NCBI RefSeq assembly: GCF_013409425.1
Contig: NZ_JACCAC010000001.1
Coordinates: 434,001-498,000 of the forward strand
Direction: 5' to 3'
DNA from: Nocardioides perillae
GTDB lineage: Bacteria > Actinomycetota > Actinomycetes > Propionibacteriales > Nocardioidaceae
DNA: 64,000 bases
In this document: positions 34,359 through 42,087 of the stretch, piece by piece
How the letters are laid out: each line of letters opens with the position of its first letter
Numbering within the stretch: the stretch's first letter is position 1
Made by a program: the position numbers and the translations under genes
Notes under the pieces: model-generated
Database searches by the model: none
What the model saw: the letters and a program-made list of their open reading frames with translations, nothing else
What the model was told of the DNA's origin: nothing

Positions 34359-34395
34359 AGCGAGGCCCGCCCCCCGACGGGGAGCGGGCCTCGCT
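34359..34395. terminator. bidirectional terminator before rplI
   Basis: A perfect 12-bp stem, AGCGAGGCCCGC with GCGGGCCTCGCT, around a 13-nt loop that itself can pair. It ends 16 bp from the rplI stop and serves the convergent secreted-protein gene and the ribosomal operon. Confidence 0.8.
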
Positions 34396-34410
34396 GCTGT
34401 GCTGGGTGGC

Positions 34411-34857
34411 TCAGCCGGGGACGACGTTGAGCGCCACGGTGGCGGAGACGTCCTCGTGCAGCTTGACGACCACCTGGTGGGCGCCGAGCGAGCGGATGGG
34501 CTGGTCGACCACGATCGTGCGCTTGTCGACCGACGCACCGGTCGTCGCGGTGATCGCCTCGGCGATGTCGGCGACCGACACCGAGCCGAAGAGGCGACCG
34601 CCCTGGCCGGCGCGCACGGTCACGTTGACGGTCTGGCCCTGCAGCGCGCCCTGGAGCTGCTCTGCGTGGCCGAGGTCGCGGACCGCCCGCGAGGAGCGCG
34701 CAGCCTTGATCGAGTCGACGGTCTTCTGGCCGCCGCGGGTCCAGCGGGTCGCGAGACCGCGGGGGACGAGGTAGTTGCGGCCGTAGCCGTCCTTGACCTC
34801 GACCACGTCGCCGGGGGCACCGAGGCCGGTGACCTCCTGGGTCAGGATGAGCTTCAT
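34411..34857 (-). CDS. rplI: 50S ribosomal protein L9
   Basis: Binds 23S rRNA near the base of the L1 stalk. The N-terminal domain [20 protein letters not shown] with [16 protein letters not shown] is diagnostic; a helix links it to the C-terminal domain that includes [17 protein letters not shown]. 148 aa, normal. The ATG at 34857 follows GGCGGGAG. It is the last gene of the rpsF-ssb-rpsR-rplI operon, 15 bp from rpsR. Confidence 0.98.
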   Translation of the reverse strand: MKLILTQEVTGLGAPGDVVEVKDGYGRNYLVPRGLATRWTRGGQKTVDSIKAARSSRAVRDLGHAEQLQGALQGQTVNVTVRAGQGGRLFGSVSVADIAEAITATTGASVDKRTIVVDQPIRSLGAHQVVVKLHEDVSATVALNVVPG

Positions 34858-34871
34858 GTCTCCCGCCTTCC

Positions 34872-35108
34872 TCAGCGACCGGTGGAGGTGTAGGGCAGCA
34901 GGGCGACCTCGCGGGCGTTTTTGACCGCGGTCGCGACGTCGCGCTGGTGCTGCACGCAGTTGCCGGTCACGCGACGCGCGCGGATCTTGCCGCGGTCGGA
35001 GATGAACTTGCGGAGCAGGGTGGTGTCCTTGTAGTCGACACCGGTCGCCTTCTCCTTGCAGAACTGGCAAACCTTCTTCTTCGGCTTGCGCATCACTGCC
35101 TTGGCCAT
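34872..35108 (-). CDS. rpsR: 30S ribosomal protein S18
   Basis: A small-subunit protein that pairs with S6 at the platform. The sequence [19 protein letters not shown] with [20 protein letters not shown] is diagnostic. It keeps CQFCKE and the later Cys-x-x-His, so this is the zinc-binding (C+) form; many actinobacteria also carry a zinc-free paralogue used under zinc limitation, which would be elsewhere. 78 aa. The ATG at 35108 follows GAGAGAGGAAG. Confidence 0.98.
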   Translation of the reverse strand: MAKAVMRKPKKKVCQFCKEKATGVDYKDTTLLRKFISDRGKIRARRVTGNCVQHQRDVATAVKNAREVALLPYTSTGR

Positions 35109-35208
35109 TGTGGTGCTTCCTCTCTCGAAGCCCGGCGAGCGCCGGAATGGTTCAGGGGATGGGTGGTGGGTGGTGCTGCGGTCCGCCGGGACCCGGCGGA
35201 CCGGACGA

Positions 35209-35775
35209 TCAGAAGGGCGGCTCGTCCGAGCCGACGCCCGGGGCACCCCAGGGGTCGTTGCTCGGCGCGCCGCCACCGCCCGAGGGCGGAGCGGGGGTGG
35301 CCCACGGGTCGTTGTCGCCGCCGGACTGCTGCCCGCCGCCGTAGCCGCCCTGCTGGCCGCCGCCCTGGCCGCCCTGGCCGCCGCCGTAGCCGCCGCCCCC
35401 GCCACCCTGCCGGCTGGCACGGGTGACCTTGGCGGTGGCGTACTTCAGCGAGGGACCGACCTCCTCGACCTCGATCTCGAAGACCGTGCGCTTCTCGCCC
35501 TCGCGGGTCTCGTAGCTGCGGGACTTCAAGCGGCCCTGGACGACGACGCGCATGCCGCGCTGCAGCGACTCCGCGACGTTCTCCGCGGCCTGGCGCCACA
35601 CCGAGCACGACAGGAAGAGGGCCTCGCCGTCCTTCCACTCGTTGCTCTGGCGGTCGAAGGTGCGCGGCGTCGAGGCGATCCGGAAGTTCGCCACGGCCGC
35701 ACCCGAGGGGGTGAAGCGCAGCTCCGGGTCGTCCACGAGGTTGCCGACGACGGTGATGACGGTCTCGCCTGCCAT
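35209..35775 (-). CDS. ssb: single-stranded DNA-binding protein
   Basis: Coats single-stranded DNA during replication and repair. The OB-fold starts [20 protein letters not shown] and includes [21 protein letters not shown] Gly/Gln-rich linker (about residues 123-170) leads to the acidic tip DEPPF, the partner-docking peptide. 188 aa, usual for actinobacteria. The ATG at 35775 follows AGGAG. A gap of 100 bp separates it from rpsR. Confidence 0.98.
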   Translation of the reverse strand: MAGETVITVVGNLVDDPELRFTPSGAAVANFRIASTPRTFDRQSNEWKDGEALFLSCSVWRQAAENVAESLQRGMRVVVQGRLKSRSYETREGEKRTVFEIEVEEVGPSLKYATAKVTRASRQGGGGGGYGGGQGGQGGGQQGGYGGGQQSGGDNDPWATPAPPSGGGGAPSNDPWGAPGVGSDEPPF

Positions 35776-35873
35776 GGGGTGGCTCCTAGGGGTGGTCTCG
35801 CTGGTCTGGGTCCTGCGTGGTCGCGCTCATCGTCGCCGTTGGCGCCGACATCCGCGACCGGTCGTCCCCAGGC

Positions 35874-36164
35874 TCAGTGGAGCTCGGGGCGGAGCACCTT
35901 GGTGCGCAGGATCGACTCGTTGAGCGTGAGCTGGCGGTCGAACTCCTTGACCGTGGCCGGCTCGGCGCTCAGGCGCACGATGGCGTAGATGCCCTCGGCG
36001 TTCTTCTTGATCTCGTAGGCGAGACGACGACGGCCCCAGACCTCGACCTCCTCGACGGTGCCACCGTCGGTGCGGATGACGTTGAGGTACTTGTCGAGCG
36101 ACGGCGCGATGGTGCGCTCGTCGAGGCTCGGGTCGAGGATGACCATGACTTCGTAGGCACGCAC
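35874..36164 (-). CDS. rpsF: 30S ribosomal protein S6
   Basis: Binds 16S rRNA with S18. [19 protein letters not shown] and [20 protein letters not shown] are diagnostic, and the family fold ends at LRTKVLRP. 96 aa from the GTG at 36164, which gives the usual RAYEVM start; AGAGGAGG lies about 11 nt upstream, slightly far. An in-frame GTG four codons earlier overlaps better but adds atypical residues. First gene of the operon. Confidence 0.96.
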   Translation of the reverse strand: MRAYEVMVILDPSLDERTIAPSLDKYLNVIRTDGGTVEEVEVWGRRRLAYEIKKNAEGIYAIVRLSAEPATVKEFDRQLTLNESILRTKVLRPELH

Positions 36165-36290
36165 GGCGTGGCCCACCTCCTCTGGACTCGGCGGCCACGG
36201 TCTCTCCGTGGCAGGAGGGTCTGCTTCGGTCCGGCACGGGTGCCGGGTCGTCCCTGGCACTCCCGTTCGGCGGGCGCTCGGAGACGACGG
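36165..36290 (-). promoter_or_regulatory. rpsF leader with two hairpins
   Basis: The untranslated leader holds hairpins at 36231-36246 (CCGGCAC/GTGCCGG) and 36194-36212 (GCCACGG/CCGTGGC around 5 nt). Many bacteria control rpsF-rpsR by S6:S18 binding to such a leader, but the specific motif was not confirmed here. Confidence 0.35.
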
Positions 36291-36293
36291 GCC

Positions 36294-36299
36294 AGGCTA
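36294..36299 (-). promoter_or_regulatory. -10 hexamer TAGCCT of the rpsF operon
   Basis: Reads TAGCCT on the minus strand about 130 bp before the rpsF start. A TTCCGG about 18 bp upstream could be a weak -35. Confidence 0.5.
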
Positions 36300-36357
36300 G
36301 CAGCGCAGCCGGACCCCCCGGAAATCGTTGTCGGCGCCGGGTGGCAGTCTCGGACGC

Positions 36358-37176
36358 ATGGCTGCCGCACCGACACCCGCACCGCTCCCGGCACTCGGGG
36401 CCCACGTCGCCCAGGAGGACCCCGTCGGCGAGGCGCTCGCGCGCGGGGCCGCCCACGTGCAGGTCTTCCTCGGCGACCCGCAGTCCTACAAGGGCCCCGC
36501 CCTGCGCCACGACGGCGGCCTCGCGGGCCTGCGCGCGGCCGCGGAGGAGGCAGGTGTCGGCATCTACGTCCACGCCCCCTACGTCATCAACGTCGCGACC
36601 ACCAACAACCGGGTGCGCATCCCCAGCCGCAAGCTGCTGCAGCAGCACGTCGACGCCGCGGCCGAGCTCGGTGCGCTCGGCGTGGTGGTGCACGGCGGCC
36701 ACGTCGGCAAGGACGTCGACCCCGCGGTCGGCGTCGACAACTGGCGCAAGGCGGTGGACGCGACCGACCTGAAGGTCCCGCTGCTCCTCGAGAACACCGC
36801 CGGCGGCGAGGGCGCGATGGCGCGACGCCTCGACCGCCTGGCCGAGGTGTGGGAGGCGATCGCCGGCTGCGAGCAGGCCGACCGCGTCGGCTTCTGCCTC
36901 GACACCTGCCACGCCCACGCCGGCGGCATCGAGCTCGACCAGGTGGTCGAGCGGGTGCGGGCGATCACCGGTCGCATCGACCTGCTGCACTGCAACGACA
37001 GCCGCGACGACTTCGACTCCGGCGCCGACCGCCACGCCTCCGTCGGGGCGGGTCGCATCGGCGCCGACGTCCTCGCCGACCTGGTCCGCGCGGCCGGGGC
37101 ACCGGTGGTGCTCGAGACCCCCGGCGGCGCGGAGGAGCACCGCGCCGACATGGAGGCCCTGCGGAGCCGGCTGTGA
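36358..37176 (+). CDS. nfo: deoxyribonuclease IV (AP endonuclease family 2)
   Basis: Cuts DNA 5' of abasic sites in base excision repair. The TIM-barrel metal ligands are in place: GIYVHAPYVINVATTNNRVR (His), LGVVVHGGHVG, LLLENTAGG (Glu), RVGFCLDTCHAHAGG (Asp, His), LLHCNDSRDDF and DRHASVGAGRIG (His), VVLETPGG (Glu). 272 aa, normal. ATG at 36358, with CAGTCT 7 nt upstream as a possible leaderless -10. It overlaps galK by GTGA. Confidence 0.92.
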   Translation: MAAAPTPAPLPALGAHVAQEDPVGEALARGAAHVQVFLGDPQSYKGPALRHDGGLAGLRAAAEEAGVGIYVHAPYVINVATTNNRVRIPSRKLLQQHVDAAAELGALGVVVHGGHVGKDVDPAVGVDNWRKAVDATDLKVPLLLENTAGGEGAMARRLDRLAEVWEAIAGCEQADRVGFCLDTCHAHAGGIELDQVVERVRAITGRIDLLHCNDSRDDFDSGADRHASVGAGRIGADVLADLVRAAGAPVVLETPGGAEEHRADMEALRSRL

Positions 37177-38342
37177 CCGCGACCCCCTCCGCCCCCTCGG
37201 CAGGCACCGCCTCCGGCACCTGGTCGGCGCCCGGTCGGGTCAACCTCGTCGGCGACCACACCGACTACAACGACGGCCTCGCGCTGCCCTGCGCGCTGCC
37301 CTTCCGCACCACCGTGCACGCCCACGCGGTCGAGACCGGCGAGCGCGTGCTGCGCGCCTCGTCGGCCGGTCACGACGACCTCGAGGTCGCCCTGCCCGGC
37401 GCACCGGGCGAGGTCGCCGGCTGGGGGGCCTACGTCGCGGGCACGGCGTGGGCGCTCGAGCACAGCGACCTGCTGGGCGGGCGGCCGGTGCCGTCCGCCG
37501 AGCTGCGCGTGAGCGGTGACGTGCCGCTCGGGGCCGGCCTCTCCTCCTCCCACGCGCTGCAGTGCGCGGTGGCGCTCGCGCTCTGCGGCCTCGCCGGCGT
37601 CGACGACCCCGACCGCGACGCGCTCGTCGAGGTGGTGCGCCGGGTCGAGAACGACTACGTCGGCGCCCCCACCGGCACCCTCGACCAGTCCGCGATCCTC
37701 CACGGCCGCACCGACCACCTGCTGCTCTTCGACGCCCGGTCGGGCGAGGTCGACCCCGTGCCGGCGCCCTTCGACGCCGCGGGCGCCGCCCTGGTGGTCG
37801 TCGACAGCCGGGCACCGCACCGGCTCACCGACGGCGCCTACGCCGAGCGCCGCGAGCAGTGCGCCCGCGCGGCGCAGGCACTCGGCCTCGCGGCCCTGCG
37901 CGACCTCGACGTCGACGGCCTGCCCGCGGCGGCCGAGGCCCTCGTCGGTCTCGACGACGGCGAGGTGCTGCTGCGCCGCGCCCGCCACGTGGTCACCGAG
38001 GACGCCCGCGTGCGCGCGGTGGTCGACCTGTTGCGCGACGGTCGCCGGGAGGCCGTCGCGGCCGTCGGACCGGAGCTCACCGCGTCGCACCTGAGCCTGC
38101 GCGACGACTTCGAGAGCTCCGTGCCGGAGGTCGACCTCGTCGTCGACACCCTCCTCGAGGTGGGCGCCCTGGGCGCCCGGATGACCGGCGGCGGCTTCGG
38201 CGGATCCGTCGTCGCGCTCGTGCCGCTCGACCGGCTGCCCGCCCTCGCGCCCGCGCTCGGCGCCGCCACCGCGGGCGCCGGCCACCCCACGCCCGAGGTG
38301 CACGTCGTGCGCCCCGCCGACGGCGCCCGCCGCGACGGGTGA
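37173..38342 (+). CDS. galK: galactokinase
   Basis: Phosphorylates galactose at C1 in the Leloir pathway, using ATP. GHMP-kinase fold: the galactokinase signature APGRVNLVGDHTDYNDGLAL has Asp where most have Glu (GEHTDYN); the ATP loop is VPLGAGLSSSHALQCAVALA; the late Gly-rich motif is ARMTGGGFGGSVVALV. 389 aa. GTG at 37173 overlaps the nfo stop by four bases. No galT or galE is nearby, so it may serve a related sugar. Confidence 0.9.
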   Translation: MTATPSAPSAGTASGTWSAPGRVNLVGDHTDYNDGLALPCALPFRTTVHAHAVETGERVLRASSAGHDDLEVALPGAPGEVAGWGAYVAGTAWALEHSDLLGGRPVPSAELRVSGDVPLGAGLSSSHALQCAVALALCGLAGVDDPDRDALVEVVRRVENDYVGAPTGTLDQSAILHGRTDHLLLFDARSGEVDPVPAPFDAAGAALVVVDSRAPHRLTDGAYAERREQCARAAQALGLAALRDLDVDGLPAAAEALVGLDDGEVLLRRARHVVTEDARVRAVVDLLRDGRREAVAAVGPELTASHLSLRDDFESSVPEVDLVVDTLLEVGALGARMTGGGFGGSVVALVPLDRLPALAPALGAATAGAGHPTPEVHVVRPADGARRDG

Positions 38343-38427
38343 GCGACCGAGCCGCCGACCGGTGGGCGACACGTGAGCCCCTGGCGGCGGCCCACCCCGA
38401 CCGTCCGGCGGCGACCCCGGCCACGGG

Positions 38428-38433
38428 TAGCCT
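38428..38433 (+). promoter_or_regulatory. -10 hexamer TAGCCT, leaderless promoter
   Basis: TAGCCT ends exactly 7 nt before the GTG at 38441 of the FemX-like gene. Confidence 0.6.
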
Positions 38434-38440
38434 CGCCCGG

Positions 38441-39589
38441 GTGACCACCCCCCTGCACGTGCGCCCGGTGACCGAGGCCGACCACCTCGCCTTCGTGCGC
38501 AGCCGGCCCTCGGCCAGCTTCCTGCAGACGCCCGCCTGGGGGCAGGTCAAGACCGAGTGGCGCCGCGAGTCGATCGGCTGGTTCGACGACCGCGACGAGC
38601 TCGTCGGCGCCGCGCTCGTGCTCTACCGCCAGCTGCCCCGGCTCACGCGCTACCTCGCCTACCTGCCCGAGGGCCCGCTCGTCGACTGGGAGAGCGCCGA
38701 CCTCGCCGCCTGGCTCGACCCGATGGTGGCCCACCTGCGCGGGCAGGGCGCCTTCGGCGTGCGCATCGGCCCGCCCGTCGTCGTGCGCCGCTGGGACACC
38801 GCCGCGGTCAAGGACGGCATCGCCGACGAGGGTGTGCGGCTGCTCTCCGAGGTCCCGCCGACCGAGCGGTCGCAGGTCGGCGCCCGCGTCGTCAGCCAGC
38901 TGCACGAGCTCGGGTGGCGCCCGCAGTCGGTCGCCGGCGGCTTCGCGGCCGGCCAGCCGCAGTTCGTCTTCCAGCTCCCGCTCCGCGACGCCGCAGGCGA
39001 GCCCCGCAGCGAGGACGACCTGCTCAAGGGCATGAACCAGCAGTGGCGGCGCAACATCAAGAAGGCCGACAAGGCCGGTGTCGAGGTCACGCTCGGCGGC
39101 CCCGCCGACCTGGCGGCCTTCCACGCGCTCTACGTCCACACCGCCGAGCGCGACGGCTTCACGCCGCGCCCGCTGTCGTACTTCCAGAAGATGCAGGCCG
39201 CGCTCGGCGCCGAGGAGCCCGACCGCTTCCGCCTCCACCTCGCCCACCACGAGGGCGACCTCGTCGCCGCCACCATCGCGATCCGGGTCGGCGAGCACGC
39301 GTGGTACTCCTACGGCGCCTCCTCCACCGAGAAGCGCGACGTGCGCGGCTCCAACGCCGTCCAGTGGGCGATGGTGCGCGACGCGCTCGCCGCCGGAGCG
39401 GCCGTCTACGACCTGCGCGGCATCACCGAGACGCTCGACGGCGACGACCCCCACGTCGGGCTGATCCGCTTCAAGGTCGGCACCGGCGGCGAGGCCGTCG
39501 AGCTCGCCGGCGAGTGGGACCTGCCGGTCAACCGCCCGCTGTACGCCGCGTTCGCGGCGTACCTGCGTCGGCGCGGGGGGTCCTCGTGA
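38441..39589 (+). CDS. FemA/FemB/FemX-like aminoacyltransferase
   Basis: Tandem GNAT-fold enzyme that adds amino acids from aminoacyl-tRNA to the peptidoglycan side chain (interpeptide bridge). Typical parts: SFLQTPAWGQVKTEWRRESI at the start, LARYLPEGP-like LTRYLAYLPEGPLVDW, the middle MNQQWRRNIKKADKAGVEV, and the end VYDLRGITETLDGDDPHVGL with IRFKVGTGG. 382 aa. The GTG at 38441 is set by a leaderless promoter. GTGA overlap with the racemase-like gene suggests they supply and attach a D- or L-amino acid together. Confidence 0.88.
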   Translation: MTTPLHVRPVTEADHLAFVRSRPSASFLQTPAWGQVKTEWRRESIGWFDDRDELVGAALVLYRQLPRLTRYLAYLPEGPLVDWESADLAAWLDPMVAHLRGQGAFGVRIGPPVVVRRWDTAAVKDGIADEGVRLLSEVPPTERSQVGARVVSQLHELGWRPQSVAGGFAAGQPQFVFQLPLRDAAGEPRSEDDLLKGMNQQWRRNIKKADKAGVEVTLGGPADLAAFHALYVHTAERDGFTPRPLSYFQKMQAALGAEEPDRFRLHLAHHEGDLVAATIAIRVGEHAWYSYGASSTEKRDVRGSNAVQWAMVRDALAAGAAVYDLRGITETLDGDDPHVGLIRFKVGTGGEAVELAGEWDLPVNRPLYAAFAAYLRRRGGSS

Positions 39590-40701
39590 GCCTCGACCTG
39601 ACCGTCGACGGTCCCCGCTGGCGCGCCCACCTGGAGCGCACCGCCGCCGAGGTGCCGGGCCTGGTGCCGGTGTGCAAGGGCAACGGCTACGGCTTCGGGC
39701 TGGGCCGGCTCGCCCGCAAGGCGCAGTGGCTCGACGACCGCGCCGCCACGGCGCGCGAGGCCGACCCCGACGGTCCCGGCGCGGGGCGCACGCCGGTCGA
39801 CACCATCGCCGTCGGCACCTACGACGAGCTCGCGCACGTGCGCACCCGCTTCGGCGGCTCGCTGCTGGTGCTCACCCCGTGGCGCCCCTTCGGCACGGCC
39901 GCCGAGACCCGCGACCCGCGCGTCGTGCACACCGTCAGCCGCCTCGACGACCTCGAGGCGCTGCTCGCCCAGGACCCCGACGCGCGCTACGTGCTCGAGC
40001 GCCGCACCTCGATGCTGCGCCACGGCATGGACGCCCGTGACCTGTGGCGGGCCGCCGACCTGCTGCGCCGCCCCGCGGCCCGCGGCGGACGCGGTCTGGA
40101 GGGCGTCGCCTTCCACCTGCCCCTCGAGCAGGGGTCGCACCTGGGCGAGGTGCAGCGGCTGATGACCGACGTCGTCGCCGCCGGCCTGCCCACCACCACG
40201 GTGTGGGCCAGCCACCTGACGCACCACGAGCTCGCGACGCTGCGCACGCAGTACGCCGACTACACCTGGCGCCCGCGCGTCGGCACGTCGCTGTGGCTCG
40301 GCGACCGCAGCGCGCTGAGCGTCACCTCCACGGTGCTCGACGCGCACCCCGTCGAGCGCGGCGACGCCTTCGGCTACCGCTCGCGCACCGCCCCGAAGGC
40401 CGGGCACCTGCTCATCGTCTCCGGTGGCACCGCCCACGGCATCGGCCTCGAGGCGCCGACCGGCGAGTCGTCGGTCAAGGCGCGGGCGGCAGCCCTGGCG
40501 CGCGGCGGCCTCGACGCCGTGGGCTTCGTGCGGTCCCCCTTCTCCACCGACGGCAAGCAGCGGCTCTTCGCCGAGCCGCCCCACATGCAGGCCTCGATGC
40601 TCTTCCTGCCCGCGGGCGCACGGGTGCCCGAGGTCGGGGAGAAGGTGCCGGTGCGGGTGCGCTACACGACGACGACGTTCGACCGGGTCGTCGTCAGCTG
40701 A
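39586..40701 (+). CDS. alanine racemase-like PLP protein
   Basis: A fold-type III PLP enzyme related to alanine racemase, likely acting on an amino acid for cell-wall use. The PLP-binding Lys lies in LVPVCKGNGYGFGLGRLA (Alr usually VVKADAYGHG), then the body RYVLERRTSMLRHGMDARDL and FHLPLEQGSHLGEVQRLM. The C-terminal part (YRPRVGTSLW-like YTWRPRVGTSLWLGDRSAL) differs from standard Alr, so the substrate may not be alanine. 371 aa. Its last 40 bp overlap the convergent GT87 gene. Confidence 0.75.
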   Translation: MSLDLTVDGPRWRAHLERTAAEVPGLVPVCKGNGYGFGLGRLARKAQWLDDRAATAREADPDGPGAGRTPVDTIAVGTYDELAHVRTRFGGSLLVLTPWRPFGTAAETRDPRVVHTVSRLDDLEALLAQDPDARYVLERRTSMLRHGMDARDLWRAADLLRRPAARGGRGLEGVAFHLPLEQGSHLGEVQRLMTDVVAAGLPTTTVWASHLTHHELATLRTQYADYTWRPRVGTSLWLGDRSALSVTSTVLDAHPVERGDAFGYRSRTAPKAGHLLIVSGGTAHGIGLEAPTGESSVKARAAALARGGLDAVGFVRSPFSTDGKQRLFAEPPHMQASMLFLPAGARVPEVGEKVPVRVRYTTTTFDRVVVS

Positions 40702-42083
40702 GGTCCTGACCGCTCCTCCACCACGGGGTCGTGCGCGGGCCGCAGCACGTCGCGCGTCACGACGCCGACCAGCCACAGCTGCGCCAGCACCCGCACGACG
40801 ATCGCCACCCAGTAGGCCCCGGCGTCCCCGCCGCCGCCCGGCTCGAGCACGCCGCCGAGGTACCACCACACCATCGCGAAGTAGAAGACCTCGCCCGCCT
40901 GCCACACCAGCAGGTCGCGCCACCGCGGTCGCGCGAGCACGGCGAGCGGCAGCAACCACAGGACGTACTGCGGGGAGTAGACCTTGTTGACCAGCAGGAA
41001 GCCGGCCACCACGAGGAAGCCGAGCTGCGCCAGCCGGGGGTCGAGCGGTGCGCGCAGGCCGAGCACCAGCACCCCGAGGCACCACAGGCCGAAGCCGGCC
41101 GTCGAGACGTCGTTGAGCACCGACGGGCTGATCGCGAGGTCGCCCGCCTGCGCCACCACCAGCCACAGGGACCCGAGGTCGGGGCCGCGGTCGGCGTTGA
41201 AGCTCCAGAAGACCTGCCACTGCGCCGGCCCGCTCAGGTAGGCCGGGAGGTTGGCCACCACCCAGGCCGCGGTCGCCGCGCCGACCACGACCGCGAGCTC
41301 GCGCCAGCGACGGCGGCGCCAGCAGAGCACCAGCACCCCGCCGAGCAGGAAGAGCGGGTAGAGCTTGGTCGCGGTCCCGAGCCCCACGAGCACCCCCGTC
41401 AGCACGGGTCGCCCGCGCGCCCACGCCCACAGCGCCGCCGCGACGAGCACGACCGCGAGCAGGTCCCAGTTCACCAGCCCCGTCAGCGCGAGCGTCGGGG
41501 CCGCCGCGAAGCCGGCCGCGTCCCACGGCCGTCGGCGGTGGACGCGCGCGAGGAACCAGGTGGCGAGCAGCGCGCACACCGCGAAGAGCAGGGCGTGGAC
41601 CACCACGAAGGCGCGCACCTCGGCGAGCACCTCGGCGTACGCCGGGGCCACCGCGGCGCGGGCGTCGAGGTCGGGGCGGCCGGTGACCAGGTGGGTGACC
41701 GCGGCGGCGGCCCACGCGGCGTACCCGATGCCGACGGGGTACTCCATGACCTCGTAGCGCTCGCGCACGACGGCGTCGTCGGTCCACGGCCACGCCAGCT
41801 CGGCGAACCCGCGGCCGGTGTAGAGGTAGGGCAGGTCGGAGTAGCACATCGCGGCGTACGACTCCTCGGTCCAGGAGTCCTCCCAGCAGGGCGCCTTCTG
41901 CAGCATGCCGACCGCGAGCACGACGGCGGTGAGGGCGAGCAGCACCCGCACCGGGCTCCACCACGGGTGTCGACCGGCGCGGGTGCCGACGGGACCGCCG
42001 ACCGAGGCCGACCAGCCCGCCAGCACCGCGTCGTCGCGGGTGGGGTGCACGTGGGGCTCGGCCGACGCCCCCGCGCGGGTCAC
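40662..42083 (-). CDS. GT87 family glycosyltransferase (DUF2029 membrane protein)
   Basis: A polytopic membrane mannosyl- or arabinosyl-type transferase that uses a polyprenyl-phosphate sugar on the outer face. About ten hydrophobic segments; the short lead to helix one (WWSPVRVLLALTAVVLAVGM), the loop with WTEESYAAMCYSDLPYLYTG, and GTATKLYPLFLLGGVLVLCW are typical of GT87. 473 aa. GTG at 42083 is 4 bp from the PBP stop, so it is co-transcribed with the PBP. It occupies the same place as its homologue in the mycobacterial ponA1-rpsF interval, as I recall. Confidence 0.85.
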   Translation of the reverse strand: MTRAGASAEPHVHPTRDDAVLAGWSASVGGPVGTRAGRHPWWSPVRVLLALTAVVLAVGMLQKAPCWEDSWTEESYAAMCYSDLPYLYTGRGFAELAWPWTDDAVVRERYEVMEYPVGIGYAAWAAAAVTHLVTGRPDLDARAAVAPAYAEVLAEVRAFVVVHALLFAVCALLATWFLARVHRRRPWDAAGFAAAPTLALTGLVNWDLLAVVLVAAALWAWARGRPVLTGVLVGLGTATKLYPLFLLGGVLVLCWRRRRWRELAVVVGAATAAWVVANLPAYLSGPAQWQVFWSFNADRGPDLGSLWLVVAQAGDLAISPSVLNDVSTAGFGLWCLGVLVLGLRAPLDPRLAQLGFLVVAGFLLVNKVYSPQYVLWLLPLAVLARPRWRDLLVWQAGEVFYFAMVWWYLGGVLEPGGGGDAGAYWVAIVVRVLAQLWLVGVVTRDVLRPAHDPVVEERSGPQLTTTRSNVVVV

Positions 42084-42087
42084 GCCG

